Source of the DNA: an uncultured Clostridia bacterium
GTDB lineage: Bacteria > Bacillota > Clostridia > Christensenellales > Borkfalkiaceae
Assembly: GCA_934247225.1 (NCBI GenBank)
Contig: CAKQJE010000001.1
Location: 186,001 to 250,000, forward strand
DNA length: 64,000 bases
Direction: 5' to 3'
Of the stretch, positions 41,725 through 49,445 are shown in pieces. Numbering within the stretch: the first letter of the stretch is position 1; every line of letters starts with the position of its first letter. Under the pieces are notes generated by a model. That model worked only from the letters and a program-made list of their open reading frames with translations, was not told the origin of the DNA and made no database searches. Both the position numbers and the translations under genes were made by a program.

Positions 41725-42587
41725 GCATAAAATTTAAACATTCCGGAAAGGTGTACTTTTTCAATCCGGTTAAAATGGTATTAAAAAGGGGCGACGGAGT
41801 GATTGTCGAAACGGCGAGAGGGGTGGAATACGGAAAAGTGCTTACGCCCCCCGGCGAAGTTTCGGACGATAAAATCGTTCAGCCGTTGAAACCGATAATG
41901 AGAAGAGCCACGCCCGAAGACGAGGCGAGGGTGAAAAAAAACGAAGCCAAGGTAAGCGACGCAATGAAGCTTGCCAACGAAAAAATTGCGGCGAGAGGGC
42001 TTAAAATGAAGCTTATCGACGCGGAATTCGCTTTCGAGGGCGGCAAAGTCGTGTTTTATTTCACCGCCGCGGGCAGAATAGATTTCAGAGAACTCGTCAA
42101 AGACCTTGCTTCGGCGTTCCATATAAGGATAGAACTTCGCCAGGTCGGCATAAGAGACGAAACGAGAATTTTAGGCGGAATCGCTCCGTGCGGCAGAGTA
42201 TGTTGCTGTGCGAGCTGTATGCCCGATTTCAGAAAAGTAACGATAAAAATGGCAAAAACGCAGGGTCTTTCGCTCAATCCTACAAAGATAAGCGGACTTT
42301 GCGGCAGGCTTATGTGCTGTCTCGAATACGAGAACGAGCATTACAGCGAAGCGTTCAAGAAAATGCCTAAGGTCGGAAGCGAGGTTACTACGCCCGATGG
42401 CAAAGCCACCGTCGTTTCCAACAATATGCTTAAATTCATCGTAAAGGTAAAAACCACGAATTCGGACGGCAGTTTCGCTTATAAAGATTTTCCGCTTTCG
42501 GATATAAAATTCAAAAAGAATGCGGCTAAGGACGACGATCAGCCTTCTCAGGAAGAATTGAAAGAAATAAAAGATCTTTTAGACTAA
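41709..42587 (+). CDS. ricT: RicT/YaaT, PSP1-domain regulatory protein
   Basis: 292 residues. The PSP1 domain includes GVEYGKVLTPPG and the C-terminal-half cysteines in GGIAPCGRVCCCASC and GLCGRLMCCLEYE, which bind Fe-S clusters in the RicA-RicF-RicT (Y) complex of Bacillus. That complex guides RNase Y maturation of transcripts and affects sporulation and competence. The holB-ricT order is the standard one. ATG lies inside the end of holB with AGGAG upstream. Confidence 0.93.
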   Translation: MAEVVGIKFKHSGKVYFFNPVKMVLKRGDGVIVETARGVEYGKVLTPPGEVSDDKIVQPLKPIMRRATPEDEARVKKNEAKVSDAMKLANEKIAARGLKMKLIDAEFAFEGGKVVFYFTAAGRIDFRELVKDLASAFHIRIELRQVGIRDETRILGGIAPCGRVCCCASCMPDFRKVTIKMAKTQGLSLNPTKISGLCGRLMCCLEYENEHYSEAFKKMPKVGSEVTTPDGKATVVSNNMLKFIVKVKTTNSDGSFAYKDFPLSDIKFKKNAAKDDDQPSQEELKEIKDLLD

Positions 42588-42653
42588 ATTGCAGGCTCAA
42601 ACGACTAACCGAAAAAATTTAATAAAAAATATAAAAATTTTACCGAAAAACTA

Positions 42654-42682
42654 TATACAAATTCTATCGTTTGTGCTATAAT
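42654..42682 (+). promoter_or_regulatory. extended -10 promoter of the ferredoxin gene
   Basis: TATACA (42654-42659), 17 bp, TGCTATAAT with TATAAT at 42677-42682. Confidence 0.55.
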
Positions 42683-42766
42683 ACAGTGGTAAAAACGCGC
42701 AGGCGGGCGGAGAACTTTGCCGAAAAGCGCGAGAATAAATTAAAAATAAATCGGAGGTAAAAAACT

Positions 42767-42937
42767 ATGGCTTATAAAATTACCGACGCTTGCATTATGT
42801 GCGGTGCTTGCGCTGAAAATTGCCCCGTAGCTGCTATTTCGGAAGGCGATTCTCAGTATGTAATCGATGCGGATACCTGCATCAGCTGTGGCGCTTGCGC
42901 GGGTACTTGTCCCGTAGGAGCTCCCGTAGAAGAGTAA
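42767..42937 (+). CDS. 2[4Fe-4S] ferredoxin
   Basis: A 56-residue clostridial ferredoxin, MAYKITDACIMCGACAENCP then DADTCISCGACAGTCPVG, with two CxxCxxCxxxCP motifs for two [4Fe-4S] clusters. It is an electron carrier for low-potential reactions such as hydrogenase and pyruvate oxidoreductase. ATG at 42767 follows TCGGAGG. It has its own promoter and terminator, an insertion into the conserved ricT-trmN6 order. Confidence 0.95.
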   Translation: MAYKITDACIMCGACAENCPVAAISEGDSQYVIDADTCISCGACAGTCPVGAPVEE

Positions 42938-42948
42938 AAAAAACGGAG

Positions 42949-42985
42949 AAGCGGCTGTCGCTTAAAAGCGACAGCCGCTTTTTAA
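42949..42985 (+). terminator. terminator of the ferredoxin gene
   Basis: 14-bp stem AAGCGGCTGTCGCT/AGCGACAGCCGCTT with loop TAAA, then TTT. Confidence 0.85.
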
Positions 42986-42995
42986 AAATTACGAA

Positions 42996-43676
42996 ATGCA
43001 AATAAAAGAAAACGAAACGCTCGAAGATCTTCTGATCGACGGGCTTAAAATCATACAGGATAAAACGCTTTATCGTTTTTCGAGCGATTCCGTGCTGCTT
43101 TCCAAGTTCGCGTCATTTAAAAAGGGCGACGTGGTAGCGGATTTCTGTTCGGGGTCGGGGATTGTCGGCATACATTATTATGCGCTTCATAAAACCGTGA
43201 AAAAGGTTTACGAGTTCGAACTCCAAAAATGTCTCAGCGATTTAGCCGAAAAAACCGTCGAATATAACGGTTTGGAGGGCAAAATCGAGTGCGTGAACCT
43301 TTCGCTTCAAGAAATATCGAAAGAATATAACGATTTTTTCTCGTTGATTCTTTGTAACCCGCCGTATAAAAAATTGAACGGCGGAGAAAGAAATCCGAAC
43401 GATCATATCGCCGTTTGCAGACACGAAATAACGATAACGCTCGAAGAAATAGTGGAAATCACCGCAAAAAAACTCAAAAACGGCGGCAGGCTCTGCATGT
43501 GTCAGAGAACGGAACGGCTCGCCGACGTGATTTACGAGATGAGAAAAAACAATCTCGAACCCGTCAAACTTCAATTCGTCACGAGCGGTCAGTCCGAAAA
43601 ACCGTATTTATTCCTTATCGAAGGCAGAAAAGGGATAAAACCGCAGTTTTTCGTGGCGGAAAATATAAAAAATTAA
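42996..43676 (+). CDS. trmN6: tRNA1(Val) adenine-37 N6-methyltransferase-like protein (YabB/TrmN6)
   Basis: 226-residue class I methyltransferase. VVADFCSGSGIVGI is the SAM-binding motif and LILCNPPYKK the NPPY catalytic motif of N6-adenine methylases. Its place before rsmI, with ricT upstream, is that of yabB in Bacillus. The start at 42996 has no clear Shine-Dalgarno and begins 11 bp after the ferredoxin terminator, so its expression is unclear. Confidence 0.88.
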   Translation: MQIKENETLEDLLIDGLKIIQDKTLYRFSSDSVLLSKFASFKKGDVVADFCSGSGIVGIHYYALHKTVKKVYEFELQKCLSDLAEKTVEYNGLEGKIECVNLSLQEISKEYNDFFSLILCNPPYKKLNGGERNPNDHIAVCRHEITITLEEIVEITAKKLKNGGRLCMCQRTERLADVIYEMRKNNLEPVKLQFVTSGQSEKPYLFLIEGRKGIKPQFFVAENIKN

Positions 43677-43685
43677 GGAAAAACC

Positions 43686-44492
43686 ATGCTATATTTTGTT
43701 TCGACGCCCGTCGGAAATTTAAAAGACATATCGCTACGCGCGCTCGAAGTTTTAAATTCGGTCGACATAATCGCCTGCGAGGACACGAGAACGTCCTTAA
43801 AACTTTTAAATCATTACGAAATAAAAAAGCCACTCGTCGCATATCATAAATTTAACGAAACCGTTGCCGCCGAAAAGCTTGTAGAGGAGCTTAAAAAAGG
43901 CAAAAACATCGCCGTTATAACGGACGCAGGCACGCCCGTCGTGTCCGATCCCGGCAACGTTCTGTCGACGATTTTAAGGGAAAACGGCTTGGAATATACG
44001 GCTATTCCCGGCGCGACGGCTTTCGTTCCCGCGCTTATTTTGTCGGGACTTCCCGCTTCGCGTTTTGCGTTCGTCGGCTTTCTGCCGGACAAGAAAAAGG
44101 ACAGGGAAGAGCTGCTCGCAAAATATAAAAATCTCGATATGACGCTCATATTTTATTCCGCCCCGCACGATTTAAAAGACGACCTTGAAACGCTTTTTGC
44201 GGCGTTCGGCGCGAGAAAAGCCGCCGTGTGCAAGGAGATAACAAAAATCCACGAGGGCGCGGAACTTATCACGCTCGGCGATAAGTTAAGCGAAGAAACG
44301 CCGAAAGGCGAATACGTGATAATCGTCGAAGGCGGGAAAGAAGAAGAGAACGTTTTGACAAAACTTCCGATAAAAGAGCATATTTTATATTATATAAATA
44401 GCGGACTTGACAAAAAAGACGCCGTCAAAGCCGTGGCGAAGGACAGAAATCTGCCGAAGTCCGAAGTGTACAAACACTCGATAGACTTATGA
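43686..44492 (+). CDS. rsmI: 16S rRNA cytidine-1402 2'-O-methyltransferase
   Basis: 268 residues of the tetrapyrrole-methylase fold. FVSTPVGNLKDISLRALEVL and IACEDTRTSLKLLNHYEI are the RsmI start, with VITDAGTPVVSDPG and the FVGFLP block following. Methylates C1402 in the decoding centre. Nine bp after trmN6, in the same unit. Confidence 0.95.
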   Translation: MLYFVSTPVGNLKDISLRALEVLNSVDIIACEDTRTSLKLLNHYEIKKPLVAYHKFNETVAAEKLVEELKKGKNIAVITDAGTPVVSDPGNVLSTILRENGLEYTAIPGATAFVPALILSGLPASRFAFVGFLPDKKKDREELLAKYKNLDMTLIFYSAPHDLKDDLETLFAAFGARKAAVCKEITKIHEGAELITLGDKLSEETPKGEYVIIVEGGKEEENVLTKLPIKEHILYYINSGLDKKDAVKAVAKDRNLPKSEVYKHSIDL

Positions 44493-44549
44493 TTTTGCCC
44501 ACGGATTTGTCTATAAATTTACGGTAAACGAAAAAATAAATAAAATAGC

Positions 44550-44578
44550 TTGTATTTTGTTTATTTTCGTGTTATAAT
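44550..44578 (+). promoter_or_regulatory. promoter of the LRR lipoprotein gene
   Basis: TTGTAT (44550-44555), 17 bp, TGTTATAAT with TATAAT at 44573-44578. It makes any start before 44607 unlikely. Confidence 0.6.
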
Positions 44579-44606
44579 TAAACATATAAAGTGTAAGAGG
44601 TACGAT

Positions 44607-45311
44607 ATGAAAAGACTTGTTTCGTTTCTTTTCTGTATAGCGTTCGCGCTTACGGGGCTATGCTCCTGTTTGTCTACGGGTTTACCTACGTCGGACGAGA
44701 AATATTTCAAATTCGAAAAAATCGTCGACGACGAGGGTAACGAATGTTATTCCGTTGCCGCAAACGAAGCCGAGACGGAATATCCGAAAACGTTGAAGCT
44801 CCCGACCGAGCATGACGGCAAAAAAGTTATCGCCGTGTCGAGTTCGGGTTTTAAAGCGTTTAAAGACCTTGAAAAACTTATAATTCCTTACGGTTACGAG
44901 AAAATCGGTACCGACGCTTTTAACGGACTTTTGAAGCTTTCTAACGTTACGCTCGCTCAGGCGGGAGATGACGACGAAGCCAATCTTACCGTAGGTCACA
45001 GTGCGTTTGCAGATTGCGCCGCGCTTACGGAAGTGTATTTCGGCAGAGGCGTTAAAGTTATCGAAGCTTATGCGTTCAAATCCACGAGAGTGCTTCGCGT
45101 CGAACTTTCGGCTGTCGTAACGCTCGGCGATTACGCGTTTATGGACTGCACAGCTTTAACCTATGTGTTTATCCCCGGAACGCTCACCGCAGGCGGCGTA
45201 GGCTTACACCCTCCGTTTTACGGTTGCAACAGCAAAACCGAATTCGTCATCGACGAAAACGCGCGTTTAAGCGGCGTTTCGGTCGAGCTTTTAACTCAAA
45301 ATTTAACTTAA
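44607..45311 (+). CDS. lipoprotein with BspA-type (LRR_5) repeats
   Basis: 234 residues. The signal MKRLVSFLFCIAFALTGLCSC ends in a lipobox (LCSC), so the mature protein is lipid-anchored on the cell surface. LRR_5 units follow: VSSSGFKAFKDLEKLIIPYG, VGHSAFADCAALTEVYFGRG and LGDYAFMDCTALTYVFIPG. ATG at 44607 follows AAGAGG. Related in architecture to the 1026-residue protein at 53000-56080. Ligand unknown. Confidence 0.85.
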   Translation: MKRLVSFLFCIAFALTGLCSCLSTGLPTSDEKYFKFEKIVDDEGNECYSVAANEAETEYPKTLKLPTEHDGKKVIAVSSSGFKAFKDLEKLIIPYGYEKIGTDAFNGLLKLSNVTLAQAGDDDEANLTVGHSAFADCAALTEVYFGRGVKVIEAYAFKSTRVLRVELSAVVTLGDYAFMDCTALTYVFIPGTLTAGGVGLHPPFYGCNSKTEFVIDENARLSGVSVELLTQNLT

Positions 45312-45329
45312 ATAAAAACATAAAGTCAG

Positions 45330-45355
45330 AAATGCCGCCTAACGGCGGCATTTTT
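45330..45355 (+). terminator. terminator after the LRR lipoprotein
   Basis: 10-bp stem AAATGCCGCC/GGCGGCATTT, loop TAAC, ending TTTTTG. Confidence 0.85.
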
Positions 45356-45378
45356 GTTCTTATCGGACAAGGAGAATT

Positions 45379-45960
45379 ATGGATTACGATTTTTTCGCAT
45401 ATTTATCGAGAATGAAATACATAAAGCGTTGGGCGCTTATGCACTCCACAACGGAAGAAAACATAATGGAGCATAGCCTTCAAGTTGCGGAAATCGCCCA
45501 CGCGATAGCGCTTATCAAAAATAAAATGTTCGGCGGAAACGTGGACGAATATAAGGTTATGTGCCTTGCCGTTTACCACGAGGCGAGCGAGGTTATAACG
45601 GGCGATCTGCCCACGCCTATCAAATACTTCAATTCGCAGATAAACACCGCTTATAAGGACTTGGAAACGCTTGCCTGCGAGAAACTTATAGACAAGCTTC
45701 CCGAAGAACTTAAACCGAATTACAGGGAGTTCATTCTCGACGATAAGGGTACGGAAGAGCATAAAATAATGAAAGCCGCCGACCGTATCGCCGCATACAT
45801 AAAATGCGCCGAAGAGGTTAAAAGCGGCAACAAAGAATTTTTGAAAGCAAAAGAGAGTATCGGAAAAGACATCCGGGCGATAGACGATATCGCGGTGAAG
45901 TATTTTATAAAAAACATACTCCCGAGCTTCGAAAAAACTCTCGACGAACTCGAACTTTGA
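45379..45960 (+). CDS. yfbR: YfbR-like 5'-deoxynucleotidase (HD domain)
   Basis: 193 residues. DFFAYLSRMKYIKRWALMHS, ENIMEHSLQVAEIAHAIA and LAVYHEASEVITGDLPTPIK match E. coli YfbR closely, including the metal-binding His and the H-E/D pair, although the second motif is HE rather than HD. YfbR dephosphorylates deoxynucleoside 5'-monophosphates. Starts after AAGGAG. Confidence 0.88.
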   Translation: MDYDFFAYLSRMKYIKRWALMHSTTEENIMEHSLQVAEIAHAIALIKNKMFGGNVDEYKVMCLAVYHEASEVITGDLPTPIKYFNSQINTAYKDLETLACEKLIDKLPEELKPNYREFILDDKGTEEHKIMKAADRIAAYIKCAEEVKSGNKEFLKAKESIGKDIRAIDDIAVKYFIKNILPSFEKTLDELEL

Positions 45961-45996
45961 TTTCGGGAATAGACGTCGATTACATTCTAAAAACAT

Positions 45997-46014
45997 GGCT
46001 ATAAGTCGATTAAC
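45997..46014 (-). repeat. dispersed ATCGACTTATAG repeat, copy 4
   Basis: GTTAATCGACTTATAGCC on the minus strand, beyond the terminator that follows the XRE gene and in that gene's direction. Confidence 0.75.
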
Positions 46015-46034
46015 AAGAGATTTTTATTATATAA

Positions 46035-46076
46035 GCCACGGCTCGGGCGGAAATTTCCGCCCGAGCCGTGGCATTT
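46035..46076. terminator. bidirectional terminator, 38-bp perfect palindrome
   Basis: Left arm 46035-46053 and right arm 46054-46072 pair perfectly; ATTTTC follows on the plus strand. It separates yfbR from the convergent XRE gene. Confidence 0.75.
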
Positions 46077-46106
46077 TCAACGGGCTATAAACCCTTTTAA
46101 ATATTT

Positions 46107-46319
46107 TTATTTTTTCAGACCTAAAATCTCGTCTGCGGAAACGTCGAGAACTTCGCATAAATTGGCAAAGGTGTCGATCGCGGGGAATTTGTCGAGCCGC
46201 AGATATTTGCTTATGGTAGACGGGTTGACTCCGAGCTTTTCCGCAATTTCTTTTTGCGTTAAATTGCTCGATTTTATCTCTTCCCGCAGTCTTTTTTGAA
46301 TGTCTTTCAATTCTATCAT
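46107..46319 (-). CDS. small XRE-family HTH regulator
   Basis: 70 residues, MIELKDIQKRLREEIKSSNL then TQKEIAEKLGVNPSTISKYL, a full helix-turn-helix, and ANLCEVLDVSADEILGL. It is just a DNA-binding domain. The -10 box TGCTATAAT ends only 6 bp before the ATG, so the message may be leaderless, as for the lambda repressor from PRM. Palindromes GGCACAAYGTGCC at 46332-46372 are likely its operators. An in-frame ATG at 46364 would lie upstream of this promoter and is rejected. Confidence 0.85.
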   Translation of the reverse strand: MIELKDIQKRLREEIKSSNLTQKEIAEKLGVNPSTISKYLRLDKFPAIDTFANLCEVLDVSADEILGLKK

Positions 46320-46325
46320 ACAAAA

Positions 46326-46380
46326 ATTATAGCACGTTGTGCCTTTTTTACTTGGCAAAGGCACAATGTGCCATTATAAT
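46326..46380. promoter_or_regulatory. divergent promoters with two XRE operator palindromes
   Basis: Minus: TGCTATAAT with -10 at 46331-46326. Plus: TTGGCA (46352-46357), 17 bp, TATAAT (46375-46380). The palindromes GCACGTTGTGCC (46332-46343) and GGCACAATGTGCC (46360-46372) touch the minus -10 and fill the plus spacer. This is the layout of an autorepressor that also controls a plus-strand transcript. Confidence 0.7.
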
Positions 46381-46540
46381 TTAAAATGAGCAAACGAATG
46401 TGGACTGTTCTGTTGCTTTATTTTTAAATCTTAATGTCAAAACAATTCAAAAAGTATGCGAACAAGCTATAGATATGATTTTTTGTCTTTATGACAGAAA
46501 AAATACGTCATTTTGAAAAATAAAACAAGGAGAAAGGGAA

Positions 46541-46811
46541 ATGAAAAAAATATTACTTATTATAGTCACGCTTTTAACCGCGATTATGGCAACGTTTGCA
46601 CTTGCTTCGTGCGGCGGGAAAGGCGATTGCTTTGAAAGCGACAAAAACGGTTCGGGAACAAGCCTGAGCATATGCGTACACATTTGTGGGTGTGATTCAT
46701 TCTTTTGAAAAAACCGACGGCACGTCTTCTTGTTCAGATGACGTTTATACTAAAAAATGCACGGTGTGCGGTTATGAAACGAATGAAGAAGATGAAGTCG
46801 ATATTCCTTGA
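46541..46811 (+). pseudogene. frameshifted small lipoprotein gene
   Basis: ATG at 46541 after AAGGAGAAAGG gives MKKILLIIVTLLTAIMATF, then ALASCGGKGD, a lipoprotein signal, but the frame stops at 46706. From about 46680 another frame reads VIHSFEKTDGTSSCSDD and KKCTVCGYETNEEDE to a stop at 46809. The second part resembles the HxF...C...CxxCG module at the start of the 1026-residue LRR protein. A single indel near 46650-46700 would join them. It is driven by the operator-containing promoter at 46352-46380. Confidence 0.6.
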
Positions 46812-46873
46812 GCGGTGAGGCGTTTATGTCGGTTTTTTGTCGTTTTTCTTTTATAAAAAATATATAAAAATCA

Positions 46874-46889
46874 GGCTATAAGTCGATTA
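46874..46889 (-). repeat. dispersed ATCGACTTATAG repeat, copy 5
   Basis: TAATCGACTTATAGCC on the minus strand, downstream of fba and its terminator. Confidence 0.75.
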
Positions 46890-46935
46890 GCTTGATAAAA
46901 ATCGTTTAATTACATTGATAAAAATTTAAGATATA

Positions 46936-46969
46936 ACGAAAAAGCGTTGCTATGAAAGCAACGCTTTTT
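46936..46969. terminator. terminator of fba
   Basis: 12-bp stem AAAAAGCGTTGC/GCAACGCTTTTT; on the minus strand it ends in CTTTTT after the fba stop. Confidence 0.85.
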
Positions 46970-46999
46970 GTTTGTAATTTAAAGATTAAGCCGAGCGGA

Positions 47000-47947
47000 T
47001 TATCTGCATTCGTCGGCTTTGCCTGCGCAGCCCAGAACGTCGACAAGTTTGTGTTCGACGATCTTCTGAACGTTGGCTCTTGCGTCGCCGAGGTACTGTC
47101 TCGGATCGAAATGATCGGGATGCTCTACCATATGCTGACGGATCGCCGCGGTGCATGCCATACGAAGGTCGGAATCGATATTGATTTTGCAGACAGCCAT
47201 CGTAGCGGCTTTTCTGAGCATTTCTTCGGGAATACCGATTGCGTCGGGCATTTTGCCGCCGAATTCGTTGATAGTCTTAACGAATTCCTGCGGAACGGAG
47301 GACGCGCCGTGCAAAACGATGGGGAAACCGGGAAGGCGTTTGCCTACTTCTTCGAGAATGTCGAAACGAAGCTGAGGTTTCTGACCGGGTTTGAATTTAT
47401 ATGCGCCGTGAGAAGTTCCGATAGCGATAGCGAGCGAGTCGATACCCGTTTTGGTGGCGAATTCGTAAACTTCGTCGGGATCGGTGAACATAGCGTCGTC
47501 CGAATGAACTTTAACGTCGTCCTCGATACCTGCGAGTTTGCCGAGTTCTGCTTCTACGGTAACGTTTCTGTCGTGCGCGTAAGCGACAACTTCTTTGGTC
47601 ATTTCGATATTCTTTGCGAATTCGTACTTGGAAGCGTCGATCATAACGGAAGTGAAGCCGTTATCGATACAGCTCTTGCAAAGGTCGAAACAATCGCCGT
47701 GGTCGAGGTGTAAAACGATCGGAAGACCCGAATCCTCTTCGGCGGCAAGAACGAGATGTTTAAGATACTTGGGGTTAGCATACTTTCTCGCGCCTGAAGA
47801 AACTTGAAGAATAAGGGGAGCGTTCTGAGCTTTGCCCGCGTTCACGATACCCTGAATGGTTTCCATGTTGTTTACGTTGAATGCGCCTATGGCGTAACCG
47901 CCCTTATAAGCAGCTTCAAACATTTTCTTAGAATTGACAAGTGGCAT
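47000..47947 (-). CDS. fba: fructose-bisphosphate aldolase, class II
   Basis: 315 residues. MPLVNSKKMFEAAYKGGYAI, VLHLDHGDCFDLCKSCIDNG (zinc-binding His), GTSHGAYKFKPGQKPQLRF and PIVLHGASSVPQEFV (second zinc His) are those of the short class IIB aldolases. Cleaves fructose-1,6-bisphosphate in glycolysis. ATG at 47947 follows CGGAGGA; the -35 box at 48002-48007 rules out a longer reading frame. Confidence 0.96.
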   Translation of the reverse strand: MPLVNSKKMFEAAYKGGYAIGAFNVNNMETIQGIVNAGKAQNAPLILQVSSGARKYANPKYLKHLVLAAEEDSGLPIVLHLDHGDCFDLCKSCIDNGFTSVMIDASKYEFAKNIEMTKEVVAYAHDRNVTVEAELGKLAGIEDDVKVHSDDAMFTDPDEVYEFATKTGIDSLAIAIGTSHGAYKFKPGQKPQLRFDILEEVGKRLPGFPIVLHGASSVPQEFVKTINEFGGKMPDAIGIPEEMLRKAATMAVCKINIDSDLRMACTAAIRQHMVEHPDHFDPRQYLGDARANVQKIVEHKLVDVLGCAGKADECR

Positions 47948-47978
47948 AATTGTCCTCCGTAAAAATTTTTTCGATTTC

Positions 47979-48007
47979 ATTATACACTTTTTTTTCGTTA
48001 TCTGCAA
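47979..48007 (-). promoter_or_regulatory. sigma-A promoter of fba
   Basis: Minus strand TTGCAG (48007-48002), 17 bp, TATAAT (47984-47979). Confidence 0.7.
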
Positions 48008-48140
48008 TCGATTAAGGGGATAATGCGTGTATTTTTTATTATTTGCGGAAAGTTGCTTTATCTGAAAAGGAAATAGCGGTACAAAACGCGTTTATTTTTT
48101 GTTTTTCGTGAGGCTTTGCCCGAACGGAAAGACAAAAAAG

Positions 48141-48169
48141 TTTACAAAAGATAAAAAATCATATATAAT
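48141..48169 (+). promoter_or_regulatory. sigma-A promoter of manA
   Basis: TTTACA (48141-48146), 17 bp, TATAAT (48164-48169). Confidence 0.7.
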
Positions 48170-48187
48170 ATGTTTGTAAAATAATTG

Positions 48188-48233
48188 CGCCCGATTGTTT
48201 TTGCGGGCAAAAGCAGGCAAAAACAATCGGGCG
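48188..48233 (+). ncRNA. 17-bp hairpin in the manA leader
   Basis: CGCCCGATTGTTTTTGC (48188-48204) pairs perfectly with 48217-48233 around a 12-base loop. It ends a few bases before the Shine-Dalgarno ACGGAG of manA. It may stabilise the message or regulate access; it does not end in a T run. Confidence 0.5.
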
Positions 48234-48249
48234 GCTTACGGAGAAAAAT

Positions 48250-49221
48250 ATGAACGATAAAATATATAAATTATTTCCCGAGTGTAAGGATTACCTTTGG
48301 GGCGGAGAAAGACTGAAAACCGAATACGGCAAAAAAACCGACAAAACGCCTTGCGCGGAAAGCTGGGAACTTTCGTTCCATAAGGACGGACCGACAAAAC
48401 TTGCCGACGGAAGAGCTTTGCAGGACGTCGTAACCAAATCGGAGCTTGGCAAAAACTGCGAAAATTTCGAGTTTTTCCCCGTGCTTATAAAGCTTATCGA
48501 CGCGAAAAGCAATTTATCCGTCCAGGTTCACCCGTCGGACGAATACGCTTTGAAAAACGAAAATTCTTACGGTAAAACAGAAATGTGGTATATCGTGGAC
48601 GCGACCGAAGGCGCGGGTATTTATTGCGGTTTCAAGCGCGACAGTTCCAAGGAAGAATTTCTCAAATACCTCGAAGAAGGGAAAGTGGAGGAGCTTTTAA
48701 ATTTCATTCCCGTTAAAAAAGGCGAAAGTTACTTTATTTCGGCGGGAACGGTACACGCGATAGGCGCGGGGTGTCTTATTTGCGAAATTCAGCAAAACAG
48801 CAACTTAACTTACAGGGTTTACGATTATAACCGCCGCGGCGCGGACGGGAAACTCAGAGAGCTTCACGTCGATAAAGCCGTTAAGGTAATCGATTTCGGG
48901 AAATACGCCCCCGTTTCGTTCGGTTCGGGCGATAAAAAAGACGAAAAAACGCTTGCCGAATGTAAATATTTCCGCGTGAGAGAAGTAAAGCTTTCGGGCG
49001 AAAAAGATTTTTACAACGAAAACAGTTTCACGGCTTTAACCGTCGTTTCGGGTTCGGGAAAAATCTGCGGCGGCGGATATTCGGACGAATTTTCCAAAGG
49101 CGACAGCTTCTTTGTTGCCTGCAAAACGAAATTTAAAATCGACGGAGAAGCGACCGTTATCGTAACCGACGTACCCGACATATCCGTCGTACCCGACATA
49201 TCCGACGACGTAACCGATTAA
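48250..49221 (+). CDS. manA: mannose-6-phosphate isomerase, class I
   Basis: 323 residues. YLWGGERLKTEYGKK, VLIKLIDAKSNLSVQVHPSD (zinc-binding Gln-x-His), YGKTEMWYIV (Glu ligand) and SAGTVHAIGAGCLICEIQQN (His and catalytic region) match the short Gram-positive ManA. It interconverts mannose-6-P and fructose-6-P. The last residues VPDISVVPDISDDVTD come from a short DNA duplication. Own promoter with a hairpin leader. Confidence 0.94.
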   Translation: MNDKIYKLFPECKDYLWGGERLKTEYGKKTDKTPCAESWELSFHKDGPTKLADGRALQDVVTKSELGKNCENFEFFPVLIKLIDAKSNLSVQVHPSDEYALKNENSYGKTEMWYIVDATEGAGIYCGFKRDSSKEEFLKYLEEGKVEELLNFIPVKKGESYFISAGTVHAIGAGCLICEIQQNSNLTYRVYDYNRRGADGKLRELHVDKAVKVIDFGKYAPVSFGSGDKKDEKTLAECKYFRVREVKLSGEKDFYNENSFTALTVVSGSGKICGGGYSDEFSKGDSFFVACKTKFKIDGEATVIVTDVPDISVVPDISDDVTD

Positions 49222-49291
49222 AAATCCGTTCGCGAGTCGAAATGAAAATTTTCTGTCGCAAGAAATTTCACTGTTTTTTGCGCTTAGCGAC

Positions 49292-49320
49292 TTGTAATTT
49301 TTAATTTAGTAATATATAAT
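49292..49320 (+). promoter_or_regulatory. sigma-A promoter of lon
   Basis: TTGTAA (49292-49297), 17 bp, TATAAT (49315-49320). Confidence 0.65.
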
Positions 49321-49445
49321 GGTGCAAAAATTCATTCGGACAGGCAAAAGTCGTTTTAAAACCGCCGCCGAAAAGCAAACGGCGGGGAGCGGAAAATCCG
49401 CGACCGAAAACGGCAAAGGGGGCTTGTCCGGAAAAGGAGTGTAAT

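Noticed and set aside
46320..46364. Upstream ATG for the XRE gene at 46364
   Set aside because: It lies upstream of the -10 box and adds 15 residues unlike the family; ATG at 46319 fits the HTH start.
46952..47713. 253-codon plus-strand open frame opposite fba
   Set aside because: Antisense shadow of the aldolase gene; low-complexity translation and no ribosome-binding site.
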